Shown: positions 18,187-27,082 of the stretch, one piece after another
Layout: the number at the start of each line of letters is the position of its first letter
Position numbering within the stretch: the stretch's first letter is position 1
Assembly: GCA_026993805.1 (NCBI GenBank)
Contig: JALWSA010000018.1
Coordinates: forward strand, 1-64,000
Length of the DNA stretch: 64,000 nucleotides
Direction: 5' to 3'
DNA from: Thermotogaceae bacterium
GTDB taxonomy: Bacteria; Thermotogota; Thermotogae; Thermotogales; Thermotogaceae
Notes under the pieces: generated by a model
The model's database searches: none
What the model was told of the DNA's origin: nothing
What the model saw: only the letters and a program-made list of their open reading frames with translations
Program-made: the position numbers and the translations under genes

Positions 18187-18274
18187 ACTAATCCCCCCTA
18201 AAACGCTTAGAAAGAAACTACGAATCCAGCACACACAAACATTCCATCGAATACATCTCCGTCTTGGTCACGAT

Positions 18275-18772
18275 TTAGAATGAAACTCCTACGGCTATGT
18301 AGTAATTTACCTCTCCGAACTTGAATCTCAGTTCTTTCAATTGGAGGTCTAATATCGACTCTATCTGGACTCCTCCCTCGACTGCCAATGCACCCATAAA
18401 CATCTGAATGCCCAAGTTAGATTTAAATGGTTTCTGGGTTTCCACAACATCCAGCCATTCCATAAACGGTAGATCCGCCGAGGCTCTCATAAATAGTCCC
18501 GACATAATCTCCGATCGAAACGCCACTCCCACTCCCATGAGCCTTTTCACTGTTTCCATGTCCATGGCTTTGAACTCAAATCCCTCTTCTCCATAATGTG
18601 CAAACGGAAGCATGAAATATGCTATCCACACATCCGCCCTTGCAAATATCTCATAGCCCATGGGTCCTTCCTCGAACTTTGGTGGAGCCGTTCGCACCTC
18701 TAATCCTACGAAGACGTATCCAAACGCTACGAGACTCACCGTCAAAACCGCCAATATCACCAACTTTCTCAT
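18275..18772 (-). CDS. small secreted beta-rich outer-envelope protein
   Basis: 165 residues: signal peptide MRKLVILAVLTVSLVAFG, then alternating hydrophobic strands and a C-terminal YYIAVGVSF ending in phenylalanine, the pattern of outer-membrane beta-barrels. No named family is recognised. It resembles in layout, not in sequence, the proteins at 25096, 35762 and 52494. The SD is GGGGGTGA. Probably located in the toga/outer membrane (inference from signal and C-terminal aromatic). Confidence 0.6.
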   Translation of the reverse strand: MRKLVILAVLTVSLVAFGYVFVGLEVRTAPPKFEEGPMGYEIFARADVWIAYFMLPFAHYGEEGFEFKAMDMETVKRLMGVGVAFRSEIMSGLFMRASADLPFMEWLDVVETQKPFKSNLGIQMFMGALAVEGGVQIESILDLQLKELRFKFGEVNYYIAVGVSF

Positions 18773-18825
18773 GCCAATTCACCCCCTTTCCTCCAATATT
18801 TTAAACACATATATGGAAAAAAGTG

Positions 18826-18854
18826 TTGCATACATTTCACTCCTGTGATAAACT
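18826..18854 (+). promoter_or_regulatory. promoter of the rplJ-rplL operon
   Basis: TTGCAT (18826-18831), 17-bp spacer, TAAACT (18849-18854) preceded by an extended -10 TGA. Confidence 0.65.
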
Positions 18855-18860
18855 CAAGCC

Positions 18861-18985
18861 TCGAGAGAGCCGAAGACGGCAGGAAGTAAACAAAGGGTCC
18901 ATGAGACCGCCTGCCTGAGGCTCCCCGGGCGTATGCTCGTGGACTGGGGACCTCGGCGGCGAGGTCCATTTTCTTTTTTGAAAGG
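18861..18985 (+). ncRNA. ribosomal protein L10 leader with attenuator
   Basis: The 5' leader contains GAGAGCCGAAGACGGCAGG and, about 40 nt on, GCCTGCCTGAGGCTC, the paired conserved halves of the L10 leader motif that binds the L10(L12)4 complex. It is followed by a hairpin GGACCTC/GAGGTCC with a T-rich tail (18948-18979), so autoregulation is probably by premature termination. Confidence 0.75.
18948..18979 (+). terminator. attenuator terminator in the rplJ leader
   Basis: GGACCTC (18948-18954) / GAGGTCC (18961-18967) plus one inner G-C pair, followed by ATTTTCTTTTTT, 20 nt before the rplJ start codon. Confidence 0.8.
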
Positions 18986-18998
18986 AGGTGCGAAGACT

Positions 18999-19544
18999 TT
19001 GGTCACGAGAGAAAAGAAAGCACAGATTCTGAAACACTTGCAGGAAGTTCTACCGAACGCGAGTCTCATACTCCTTACAGACTTCACCGGACTTTCCGTT
19101 GACCAGATGAAAGGTCTAAGGGAAAAGATAAGAGAGAAGTTCGGAGACGGCGCAAAGTACATGGTGGTTAAGAACACCCTTTTGAGAATTGCTCTCGAAA
19201 AGATCGGATACGATCCCTCAGAGCTCGGAAAGGCTCTTGAAGGACCTACTGCCATACTCTATGTCACCGAGGGAGATCCAATAGAAGCCGTTAAAACTCT
19301 CTACAACCATGTGAAAGACAACAAATGGGACAACTTCAAGTACAAAGCGGGATACTTGGATGGCAAGTATTTCCCTGGAGAAGAAGTAGAAAACCTCGCA
19401 AAGCTCCCATCCAAGCAGGAGCTATACGCCATGCTCGTTTCTGCAACACAGGGACCCATCAGAGGTCTTGTGTACGTGCTCTCGGGTGTTATGAGAAATC
19501 TGGTGTATGTCCTGAACGCCATAAAGGACAAAAAATCAGAGTGA
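18999..19544 (+). CDS. rplJ: 50S ribosomal protein L10
   Basis: 181 residues. The N-terminal [16 protein letters not shown], the middle [32 protein letters not shown] and the C-terminal [17 protein letters not shown] helix that binds L7/L12 dimers are characteristic and strongly resemble Thermotoga L10. TTG 18999 has AAAGGAGGTG at good distance; upstream in-frame codons lie in the attenuator. Forms the ribosomal stalk base. The usual upstream partners rplK-rplA are absent. Confidence 0.94.
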   Translation: MVTREKKAQILKHLQEVLPNASLILLTDFTGLSVDQMKGLREKIREKFGDGAKYMVVKNTLLRIALEKIGYDPSELGKALEGPTAILYVTEGDPIEAVKTLYNHVKDNKWDNFKYKAGYLDGKYFPGEEVENLAKLPSKQELYAMLVSATQGPIRGLVYVLSGVMRNLVYVLNAIKDKKSE

Positions 19545-19557
19545 GGAGGTGTGCATG

Positions 19558-19950
19558 ATGGCTGATCTTGACGCCATCGTCGAAAGCATAAAACAGCTTA
19601 CGGTTGCCGAACTTGCAGAACTCGTAAAGAAGCTTGAGGACGAATTCGGTGTCACCGCCGCTGCTCCCGTAGTCGCTGCCGCTGTTCCTGCCGCTGGTGC
19701 CGCTGCTGGTGGAGCCGCTGCAGAAGAGAAGACCGAGTTCGATGTCGTCCTGAAGAGCTTCGGAAGCCAGAAGATAAAGGTCATAAAGGTCGTAAGAGAG
19801 ATAACCCAGCTTGGACTCAAAGAAGCCAAGGAGCTCGTCGAAAAGGCCGGAACTTCGGATGCTGTTGTAAAGAGCGGTGTGAGCAAGGAAGAAGCAGAAG
19901 AGATCAAGAAGAAACTCGAAGAAGTCGGAGCCGAGGTCGAGCTCAAGTAA
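19558..19950 (+). CDS. rplL: 50S ribosomal protein L7/L12
   Basis: 130 residues: N-terminal dimerisation helices ([20 protein letters not shown]), an alanine/glycine-rich hinge at about residues 36-56, and the C-terminal factor-binding domain with [20 protein letters not shown]. Recruits elongation factors to the ribosome. Two adjacent ATGs (19555, 19558) follow GAGGAGGTG; the second gives the better spacing. Followed by a strong terminator, not by rpoB. Confidence 0.95.
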   Translation: MADLDAIVESIKQLTVAELAELVKKLEDEFGVTAAAPVVAAAVPAAGAAAGGAAAEEKTEFDVVLKSFGSQKIKVIKVVREITQLGLKEAKELVEKAGTSDAVVKSGVSKEEAEEIKKKLEEVGAEVELK

Positions 19951-19970
19951 TCCTGCCCTGCAGCAAACAC

Positions 19971-19999
19971 AAAAGGGAGCCCCACGGCTCCCTTTTTGT
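19971..19999 (+). terminator. terminator of rplJ-rplL
   Basis: GGGAGCC (19975-19981) / GGCTCCC (19986-19992), CCAC loop, T5 tail. Confidence 0.9.
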
Positions 20000-20089
20000 T
20001 TATTAAGTTTCACCCACCGTTGCAAAACCGCTCTTTTGAAGTATACTGCAAAAGTGGCAGGTTTCTGTCGCCGGAGAGGAGGTCGTAAT

Positions 20090-22747
20090 ATGAGGAAAAT
20101 ACTGGTAGCTGCTGCTGTGCTTCTCGTATTCGCCATTGCCCTTTCAAGCACATACATCATAGAAGGCTCTTTCGACGATGAGAGTCTAACGCTCCATGCA
20201 ACGCTCACCGCCGTTACTCCCGCCACGAGCTTTAACCTCTATCCAAACCTTCATGAGTTTCAAAACCCCTATGTCTCTCACTTCCAGAAAACCCCAGCAG
20301 GCTGGATAGAAATCGAAAGAGTGCTTGTAAATGGAAAAGAGGCGAGGTTCTCTATAAAAGAAAACCCGGCAGATCTCGGTCAGGAATACTCGAAAAGTCA
20401 TGCTTTCCTTGTCGTTGAAGATGCTCCCGCTGGCGTGAAAAACTACACCATGGTTTTCACACTCCATTTTCCAAAAGGCGAGATGCAGGATGAAGGCTGC
20501 TGGGAATCCTTCTGTGTCTGGAGATTCGGCTGGTACCCGATAGAGATCTTTCCAGAAAAAGAAGGAAAACAGCTCGGGATTGTTTACGCCCCCCACAGCT
20601 GTTCTTTGAACTTGAATCTCCCGAAAGGATGGAAGCTCGTCACGCACCAGGGAACTGGCATTGGATGCCCGCTGGTGCTTTTAAAGGGATACAAGGAATA
20701 CAAACTCGTCGGACGGTATTACACGGTAAAAGTACATTACCTTCCCGGAAGAGAAGAGAGAGCCGCTTTGATGGCTTCCCTGGAAATGAACGCACTCGAT
20801 CGTATATCCAAAAGATTCGGATTCCTCGATTACAAGGAGATAAACATCGTAGAATCACCTTTCTCCGGACTATATGGACTCGCTGCCCCCGGTGTGATCG
20901 TTCTTGGAGATAACGCATTTACCACCGCCGACCTTATCGTCCCCGGATTTTTCATGCCTCTTCAGAAATTTCTGCTCCTACACGAAAGTGCACACATGTG
21001 GTTCGGACTCGGTGCCGGTGTCGATTTCATGTACGATAATTTTCTATCCGAATCACTCTCTCAGTACGTATCGATAACTGAAATCGAAAAAGAATACGGC
21101 CCCTATGAGAACGTTTACGACAAAGATTCACCAGATGCTTTCGCACAGCAGCTCAGCCAGTTTCTCCTGTTCTCCTCTTTAAGAGAGCAGTATCTTTATA
21201 CCTACAGAAATCTCTGGCGTCTGGGGCTCGACACATCCGTCGCTGGAAAGCCAGAGTTCTTGAATCAGAGTTTTCCCATCGACTACGCAAAAGGCTACTT
21301 TGCAATGAGAACCCTTTCCTTGGAATTCAATGACTTTGATGCCGTTTTGAAACAATATCACGAAAAATTCAAAGGAAAAATCGTGAGTTACAGAGATTTC
21401 AGGAACTTTCTTGAAAGCGTCAAAAGAGGTGCCGGGAAGCTTGCTGACAGACTTTTCCTCGGCAAAAGCGATTTCGACGCCTCGGTCTCCTGCTCGCCAA
21501 GTGGTGTGAAGGTAAACGCCCCTGATGTGCCCTACGAGCTCCTACTTTGCCACATAAGAGAGGGAAAAGAAGTCTGCAGAACGGTCATTGAGAGGGGAAG
21601 CGTTGATTTAGATGGTTCCTACACAAGGGTGGAAGTTGATCCAAGATGGCTACTTCCAGACCCGGACAGATTCAACAATTCCTGCCCAGTGAAGTTTTTT
21701 GCAAGCGAGCCGCTCTTGACAGAAGAATCGACCCCCATCTCTCCACTTGAAGGTTATCAGATTTTGCCTTCCTTGCTCCAAGTGAGCATCACGGAGAACG
21801 AAATAGCCCTATCCGCTCAGATGGGGATCAGGAAGTTCGACGAGTGGGGATTTTATATTGGCGGCGGATCGCTGCTCATAGGAAACGAATCTGGCATATA
21901 TTCCGCGTCTTCATATCTCCTCTCACTCTCGGGCTTCGTCAGTCCCAATCCCTTAATATCAATCGATGGAGCTGCTATGTTTGAAATGACCGACGATAGT
22001 GACCTTATCTACCCCTTTTACATACGAGGGCTCTTAGATGTCTCTATCCCTGAAGAACTTTACATAGGATATTCATCCAGGTACTTTACGGCAAGGAACT
22101 TCATCAGCGTGGGAGGAGTCTACACGAAGGGCTACCTCCCAATGCTCTACGCCTACCACACCTTCTCAGACTTTACAAAATTACCCTTGCTCACTCAGAT
22201 CGGTGCCGCATATTACATTCCAATTGCCATTACACCGTTTTTGTCCCTGTACTACTTTCCCACGGATTTTTCGCACCTGCACCTTGAAGCAGATTACTCG
22301 CTCGCCGGCGATATTTTCACTGCTCCCACTGGATTTCCCCAGACCGAGACTTATTCCGGTATCTTCCAGGGCGACATAGGCCTTCACGCGAACCTGGATT
22401 TCTTCAACCGGACGAATATTTTAAACTTGGCGAGTTTGAGAGGCATCATCTTGGGAATATCTGGAGGAACTATATTCGGACTGAAAAGCTCTGGATACGA
22501 CTTGCGGCTAACCGCGTCGATGAGTATGTCGTTCAAACTCCAAAGCATTCTCGACATGACACAAGTTTTGAGTTTGATAGCAAAAGTGTATATAAACCCC
22601 GAGGATTGGAGCTTGTCATCCGCGCTTTTGTTCGGAACCGATATATCCGATTACATACTCGCATCCTTTAAAACCGCATTTCCGGGACTGAAGACGAACG
22701 AACGCCCCCCGCAGCCCGACCTTCCACGAGCTGCGGGAAGCCGTTGA
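20090..22747 (+). CDS. secreted M1-type metallopeptidase fused to a beta-barrel-like domain
   Basis: 885 residues with signal peptide MRKILVAAAVLLVFAIALSS. The zinc site is H298-E-S-A-H302 followed 18 residues later by E321 (LLLHESAHMWFG ... NFLSESLSQY), the HExxH-x18-E pattern of the M1 (gluzincin) family. The N-terminal ~200 residues resemble the beta-sandwich of M1 enzymes, but a GxMEN exopeptidase motif is not evident, so it may be an endopeptidase or use another substrate. From about residue 560 the chain is a series of amphipathic beta strands rich in Tyr/Phe/Gly, like an outer-membrane barrel. It is probably anchored in the outer envelope. SD GAGAGGAGGT; monocistronic. Confidence 0.75.
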   Translation: MRKILVAAAVLLVFAIALSSTYIIEGSFDDESLTLHATLTAVTPATSFNLYPNLHEFQNPYVSHFQKTPAGWIEIERVLVNGKEARFSIKENPADLGQEYSKSHAFLVVEDAPAGVKNYTMVFTLHFPKGEMQDEGCWESFCVWRFGWYPIEIFPEKEGKQLGIVYAPHSCSLNLNLPKGWKLVTHQGTGIGCPLVLLKGYKEYKLVGRYYTVKVHYLPGREERAALMASLEMNALDRISKRFGFLDYKEINIVESPFSGLYGLAAPGVIVLGDNAFTTADLIVPGFFMPLQKFLLLHESAHMWFGLGAGVDFMYDNFLSESLSQYVSITEIEKEYGPYENVYDKDSPDAFAQQLSQFLLFSSLREQYLYTYRNLWRLGLDTSVAGKPEFLNQSFPIDYAKGYFAMRTLSLEFNDFDAVLKQYHEKFKGKIVSYRDFRNFLESVKRGAGKLADRLFLGKSDFDASVSCSPSGVKVNAPDVPYELLLCHIREGKEVCRTVIERGSVDLDGSYTRVEVDPRWLLPDPDRFNNSCPVKFFASEPLLTEESTPISPLEGYQILPSLLQVSITENEIALSAQMGIRKFDEWGFYIGGGSLLIGNESGIYSASSYLLSLSGFVSPNPLISIDGAAMFEMTDDSDLIYPFYIRGLLDVSIPEELYIGYSSRYFTARNFISVGGVYTKGYLPMLYAYHTFSDFTKLPLLTQIGAAYYIPIAITPFLSLYYFPTDFSHLHLEADYSLAGDIFTAPTGFPQTETYSGIFQGDIGLHANLDFFNRTNILNLASLRGIILGISGGTIFGLKSSGYDLRLTASMSMSFKLQSILDMTQVLSLIAKVYINPEDWSLSSALLFGTDISDYILASFKTAFPGLKTNERPPQPDLPRAAGSR
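22708..22737. terminator. possible hairpin at the end of the peptidase gene
   Basis: CCCGCAGC / GCTGCGGG (22708-22715 / 22730-22737) with 14-nt loop inside the last codons; no T tract, so function as terminator is uncertain. Confidence 0.3.
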
Positions 22748-22750
22748 TTT

Positions 22751-23947
22751 TCATTCAAAGAGAGCCGCGAACACTTTCGCATCATCGACCAGGTGATTTA
22801 TCCTCTTGTACTCGTTCGGCTGATGTGCCGTCTCGTCTATGGTGGACCAAACCGCGGCGTGCCACCCCTTTCTTCTGAAAAATGCCGCACATGTCCCGCC
22901 GCCTATCCCACCGACTCTCACGTCTATTCCTCTGACGCGTTCAATCGTCTCCTTAAGCAGCCTCACAACCTCTGAATCTGCCGGAGTGGGCGGAGCTGCG
23001 TCCAGCCTCTGAAGAACCCGCACATTCACTTCGAAGTTCCCGCGCTCTTCTTCAACTATCTCTTCGGCGGCTTTCACAACATCGTCCAGGCTGTATTCCG
23101 GAAGAACCCTGCTGTCTATGCAGAAGACGAACCTTCCGGGTATCGTGTTCACATTGTCCACCGTCTTTTCCGCTTTTGTAGGTTCAAATGTGCTTTCCGA
23201 AGGTTCGAAGATTATATCCACCTTGTCAAACCTCGTCCTGAGCCCTTCGTCTATCTTCAAAAGAAGCTCGGCTCCTTTTCTGAACGCATTCCTTGACATG
23301 TGCGGAAGAGAAGCATGCCCCTGCTTACCGAGCACTTCAATTTCAAGCCAAAGTATTCCTTTCTCGGCGATCTCTATGAAATCACCTTCAGAGTTTCCCG
23401 CATCGGGTATTACAAAGAGATCATCCTTTGAGAAAACTCCCTTTTCTATGAGATACTCTATTCCCCATTTGCTCCCGTACTCCTCATCTGCAACAAGAGC
23501 CAAACCAAAGGTATATTCCGGCACGCGCCCCGCTTCCATCAAAGCTTTTCCGGCGTATATCGTCGCTATCATAGAACCTCCGTTGTCCTCCGAACCCCTA
23601 CCGTATATCTTTCCATCTTCAACCACCGGATCGAACGGATCGTGCTTCCAGAGGGAAATGTCACCCTCCGGAACGGTGTCTATATGTGTGACGAACCAGA
23701 GTGTCCTTTCCGTTTTCCCGGGTATTTTCGCTATCAGGCTCGATCGTACGAATCCATTATCATCTACGGGATCGTATCGGTGGATTTCGGGATAACCAAG
23801 ATCCTTCAAAAGGCTCTCGAGCCAATCCGCCTTCTCTTTCTCTCCCGGTCCACCGCCTGCCGGATTTACCGAATTTATCGACACGAACTTCCTTAAGGCC
23901 TCTATCATCTCTTTTTGAAGCTCTTCCACTACTCTAACGACTTTCAC
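22751..23947 (-). CDS. M20-family metallopeptidase (ArgE/DapE type)
   Basis: 398 residues. Metal-binding motifs are present in order: FVTHIDTVP (His, with catalytic Asp), GRGSEDNGG (bridging Asp), DEEYGS (general base Glu plus metal Glu), and a C-terminal HQPNEY histidine. It resembles archaeal/Thermotoga diaminopimelate-type M20 enzymes, which cleave N-acyl amino acids or dipeptides. A dimerisation lid domain lies at about residues 200-310 with KQGHASLPH. GTG start at 23947 after TTGGAGGTGA. It is 38 bp downstream of tdh on the same strand, consistent with an amino acid catabolic unit. Confidence 0.85.
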   Translation of the reverse strand: MKVVRVVEELQKEMIEALRKFVSINSVNPAGGGPGEKEKADWLESLLKDLGYPEIHRYDPVDDNGFVRSSLIAKIPGKTERTLWFVTHIDTVPEGDISLWKHDPFDPVVEDGKIYGRGSEDNGGSMIATIYAGKALMEAGRVPEYTFGLALVADEEYGSKWGIEYLIEKGVFSKDDLFVIPDAGNSEGDFIEIAEKGILWLEIEVLGKQGHASLPHMSRNAFRKGAELLLKIDEGLRTRFDKVDIIFEPSESTFEPTKAEKTVDNVNTIPGRFVFCIDSRVLPEYSLDDVVKAAEEIVEEERGNFEVNVRVLQRLDAAPPTPADSEVVRLLKETIERVRGIDVRVGGIGGGTCAAFFRRKGWHAAVWSTIDETAHQPNEYKRINHLVDDAKVFAALFE

Positions 23948-23985
23948 GCTTTCACCTCCAATATCATTTCAAAAGACGTTACCCC

Positions 23986-25026
23986 TCAATCCGAAACCTT
24001 GAGCACTACCTTCCCACTTTCTCCTTTTATCATCAGCTCGAATCCCTTCATCCAATCTTCAAACGGAAAGACATGGGTTACCACTTTGGAGAGATCCACC
24101 CTTTTACTCTTCAAAAGCTGATCCGCTATTCTCCAGGTCTCGAAGATCTTCCTTCCCGTTATTCCATAAAGCTTTATCCCCTTGAATGTCACGAGGTTGT
24201 TTATATCCAAAGTGACGGCTTCTCCCGGATAAACTCCAAGTATCGAGGCAAAGCCTCCCGGCGTAAGGGCCTCCAGCCCCTGTCTGAGAGCATTCGTGTT
24301 TCCGGACATCTCGAAGAACGCATCCACTCCCTCTCCACCTGTGAGCTTCATGATCTCCTCCACCAGATCCCGCTCCATGGGATTTATGACGACATCAGCT
24401 CCGTTCTTTTTTGCAAGCTCTATCCTATAAGGCTTCACTTCAGAAACCACGATGAGAGAAGCCCCTTCTGCCCTTGCCACCTGTATTCCCATAACCCCTA
24501 TAGGACCGGCTCCTGTTATGAGAACAGTCTTTCCGGTGAGGTCTTCCACTGTTACAGTGTGTATGGCATTGCCAAAGGGCTCCATCACGGAAGCGTACTC
24601 GGGATCTATCTCCGGTGAAACCTTCCAGAGGATCCTCGCCGGCACCTTTATGTATTCGGCATAAGCCCCGTCTACATCGACTCCCAAAATCTTCAAATTC
24701 TGGCATATATGTGCTCTTCCCGTTCTGCACTGGTAGCAGTGTCCACAGAAAATGTGCGACTCTGCTGCTACGTAGTCCCCAACCTCAAGTCCCTCGACCA
24801 TATCTCCTTTTTCTACCACTGTACCCGCAAATTCATGACCTATTATCATAGGAGGCTTTATCCTGGAAGCAGACCACTCATCCCATTTGTAAATATGAAC
24901 GTCCGTTCCGCATATGGAAACTCTCTTGATCTTAACAATCACTTCATCTGGGGCGGGATTGGTAGGCTCTGGAACTTCCTTCATGACAAGGCCCTCTCCC
25001 GGTTTATCTTTCAATATGGCCTTCAT
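23986..25026 (-). CDS. tdh: L-threonine 3-dehydrogenase
   Basis: 346-residue zinc-dependent medium-chain dehydrogenase. Catalytic zinc site: SICGTDVHIYKWDEW and IIGHEFAG; structural zinc cysteines CGHCYQCRTGRAHIC; NAD-binding TGAGPIGVMGIQVAR. HVHIYKWDEW-type residues and the GVDVDGAYAEY stretch match threonine dehydrogenases, in particular those of Thermococcales, so an archaeal origin is possible. Oxidises threonine to 2-amino-3-ketobutyrate. SD GGAGGTGACC. Confidence 0.88.
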   Translation of the reverse strand: MKAILKDKPGEGLVMKEVPEPTNPAPDEVIVKIKRVSICGTDVHIYKWDEWSASRIKPPMIIGHEFAGTVVEKGDMVEGLEVGDYVAAESHIFCGHCYQCRTGRAHICQNLKILGVDVDGAYAEYIKVPARILWKVSPEIDPEYASVMEPFGNAIHTVTVEDLTGKTVLITGAGPIGVMGIQVARAEGASLIVVSEVKPYRIELAKKNGADVVINPMERDLVEEIMKLTGGEGVDAFFEMSGNTNALRQGLEALTPGGFASILGVYPGEAVTLDINNLVTFKGIKLYGITGRKIFETWRIADQLLKSKRVDLSKVVTHVFPFEDWMKGFELMIKGESGKVVLKVSD

Positions 25027-25051
25027 CGACGGTCACCTCCTGAATGTTTAA

Positions 25052-25082
25052 AAAATAGAAAGGGGGCCTTGCGCCCCCTTTT
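25052..25082 (-). terminator. terminator of the barrel gene at 25096
   Basis: GGGGGC / GCCCCC stem with flanking A/T pairs (25059-25067 / 25073-25081); on the minus strand followed by TTTCTATTTTTT. Confidence 0.85.
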
Positions 25083-25095
25083 GATCTCCACGTTA

Positions 25096-25881
25096 TCAAA
25101 ATGTAAGATTTGTTCTAACAGCGAATGTTATGCCGCCATCCTTCGTTAGATACACCTCTACCCATGCCTTTATGGCATCGAGTGTTGCACCTGCAGCGAA
25201 ATACGTGCTATTTTTTAGTTTCTGCGAAACATGATCTATGTTATATCCTCCGCCAACCAAGAGTATTCCCTTTTCCAGAATGAAAATCCCTCTTATAAAG
25301 TCAAAGAGTTTCCCGCTCTCCTTCGTAAACGCCAGATCGAGCTTGACATCCGCGGAGATCTTTCCTTCGCCACCCCATGTGTCCATGTACATGCCAAGGT
25401 ACGCGTTCGTAAAGGAAAACTCTCCTGCGAAGTAGGGCTGATAATAAATGGCTGCAAAGCCGCGCCGCGAAAGCCCCCTAAGAAATCTGAAGTATTTGCT
25501 GGTGCTTCCTCCAAAGCCCGCCGCGATGTTCACAACAGACCCCGTGAGATCCGGCTTGGTCTTTAATGATGCCGCCAGAACCACATGCTCGCCAAGCTTC
25601 AAAACCCCTCCAAGCCCGAGATTCAACCAGCCATCCTTCGGGGAATTTATCAAATCCTCTCCTATGTACCATACGCTTCCTCCGAGCGTGTAGCCATATT
25701 CATCGTATCTTAGTGTAAAGCCCATTCTCTGATACTGGGGGGAGTAGTCAAAACCGAGTTCTCCCCATCCGACCCTGTATCTCAGCGCTATTGGGTTGAA
25801 CACGTAATAATCATTTCCCATCATGAGTCCGAAAACCGCTATACCGAGTACTATCAACGACATCACCGCTATTCGTTTCAT
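25096..25881 (-). CDS. secreted beta-barrel-like envelope protein
   Basis: 261 residues: signal peptide MKRIAVMSLIVLGIAVFG, then repeated amphipathic strands with many Tyr/Gly (YVFNPIALRYRVGWGELGF, FAAIYYQPYFAGEF) and the terminal AVRTNLTF ending in Phe. This is the outer-membrane protein layout; no named family recognised. CGGAGGTGATG precedes the ATG; a possible extended -10 (TGCTAAAAT) lies ~25 bp upstream. One of a set of such proteins in the window. Confidence 0.65.
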   Translation of the reverse strand: MKRIAVMSLIVLGIAVFGLMMGNDYYVFNPIALRYRVGWGELGFDYSPQYQRMGFTLRYDEYGYTLGGSVWYIGEDLINSPKDGWLNLGLGGVLKLGEHVVLAASLKTKPDLTGSVVNIAAGFGGSTSKYFRFLRGLSRRGFAAIYYQPYFAGEFSFTNAYLGMYMDTWGGEGKISADVKLDLAFTKESGKLFDFIRGIFILEKGILLVGGGYNIDHVSQKLKNSTYFAAGATLDAIKAWVEVYLTKDGGITFAVRTNLTF

Positions 25882-25939
25882 CGTGCATCACCTCCGATCT
25901 TTCATTTTAGCACAGCGTCACCTTTCAACACTGATTTTT

Positions 25940-27082
25940 TCAGCTTATGATCGATAGAAACACCCCGGCTGCAACAGCGGAACCTATAACCCCTGCAACA
26001 TTCGGTCCCATCGCATGCATCAAGATATGATTCGAAGGATCTACTTCCATAGCTATCCTCTGAGCCACCCTCGCCGAATCTGGAACCGCAGACACACCAG
26101 CAGCGCCGATCAAGGGATTTACCTTATCTTTCAAGAAAAGATTCATGAGTTTTGCAAAAAGTATCCCTGACGAAAGGGCAACCACGAAAGCAAACGCCCC
26201 GAGGCCGAATATCTTCAAAGAACTCGGACGCAGAAAGACATCTGCCCTTGCTGTGGACCCGACAGCCACCATCAAAAGAATCGTGACTGTATCGAGTATA
26301 TACCTGCTCGCTGCTTCAACGAGTCTTTTAACGACCCCTGCCTCCCTCAAAAGATTCCCAAACATAAGCATTCCTACCAAGGGCAAAGCCTTCGGTACGA
26401 GCATGGCAACCGCGATCGTGGTAATTATAGGGAAAAGAACTCTCTCCAACTTCGACACAGGCCTTGGAGGCTTCATTCTTATCTTCCTTTCCTCCCTCGT
26501 CGTCAATATCTTAGAGACCATCGGTTGCAAAACCGGTATGAGAGCTATATAAGAGTACGCGGCAACGGCTATCATTGAAAGGAGCTCGGGAGCAAAACGA
26601 GAAGCCGTGTATATCGACGTCGGGCCGTCGGCTCCTCCTATTATCGCTATCGATGCCGCCTGTTTCATCGTGAAACCAAACAGCTTTGCTACCCAGAAGG
26701 TAACGAATATTCCCACTTGCGCAGCCGCCCCAAGAAATATCGTTATGGGAGAGGAGAGCATGAAGGAAAAGTCCGTAAGTGCTCCTATTCCAAAGAATAT
26801 CAAGGGTGGGTACACACCCCAGTAAAGCCCTTGCTGTATGTACCAAAGGAGTCCTCCGGGAGTGTGTCCCGAAGGTGGGTTGAGTATTCCAGTAACATCG
26901 GGCGGTATGTTGGCAAGGATTATTCCGAATGCTATCGGTATTAAGAGAAGGGGCTCGGCTTCTTTCACTATCGCTATGTAGAGCAATGCTCCTGCTACTG
27001 CGAACATGATCAGGTTTCCTACCGTGAAATGAGCGAATGCTGTGCTGCCCAAATACTGAAGAACCGAGTTTAGCACATTCAC
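25940..27082 (-). CDS. oadB: sodium-translocating decarboxylase beta subunit
   Basis: 380 residues with about ten membrane helices. IAIIGGADGPTSIYTASRFAP carries the conserved Asp of the first sodium site in OadB/GcdB/MmdB subunits, and NHILMHAMGPNVAGVIGSAVAAG is the C-terminal signature. These pumps couple biotin-dependent decarboxylation of oxaloacetate or methylmalonyl-CoA to sodium export, but no alpha, gamma or biotin subunit is next to it. Its GTG start overlaps the pcm stop (GTGA), so it is translated as the last gene of the ftsY-pcm operon. Confidence 0.85.
   Translation of the reverse strand: MNVLNSVLQYLGSTAFAHFTVGNLIMFAVAGALLYIAIVKEAEPLLLIPIAFGIILANIPPDVTGILNPPSGHTPGGLLWYIQQGLYWGVYPPLIFFGIGALTDFSFMLSSPITIFLGAAAQVGIFVTFWVAKLFGFTMKQAASIAIIGGADGPTSIYTASRFAPELLSMIAVAAYSYIALIPVLQPMVSKILTTREERKIRMKPPRPVSKLERVLFPIITTIAVAMLVPKALPLVGMLMFGNLLREAGVVKRLVEAASRYILDTVTILLMVAVGSTARADVFLRPSSLKIFGLGAFAFVVALSSGILFAKLMNLFLKDKVNPLIGAAGVSAVPDSARVAQRIAMEVDPSNHILMHAMGPNVAGVIGSAVAAGVFLSIIS

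Noticed and set aside
23118-23795. 225-codon rightward open frame
   Set aside because: Antisense to the M20 peptidase gene, whose motifs are intact.
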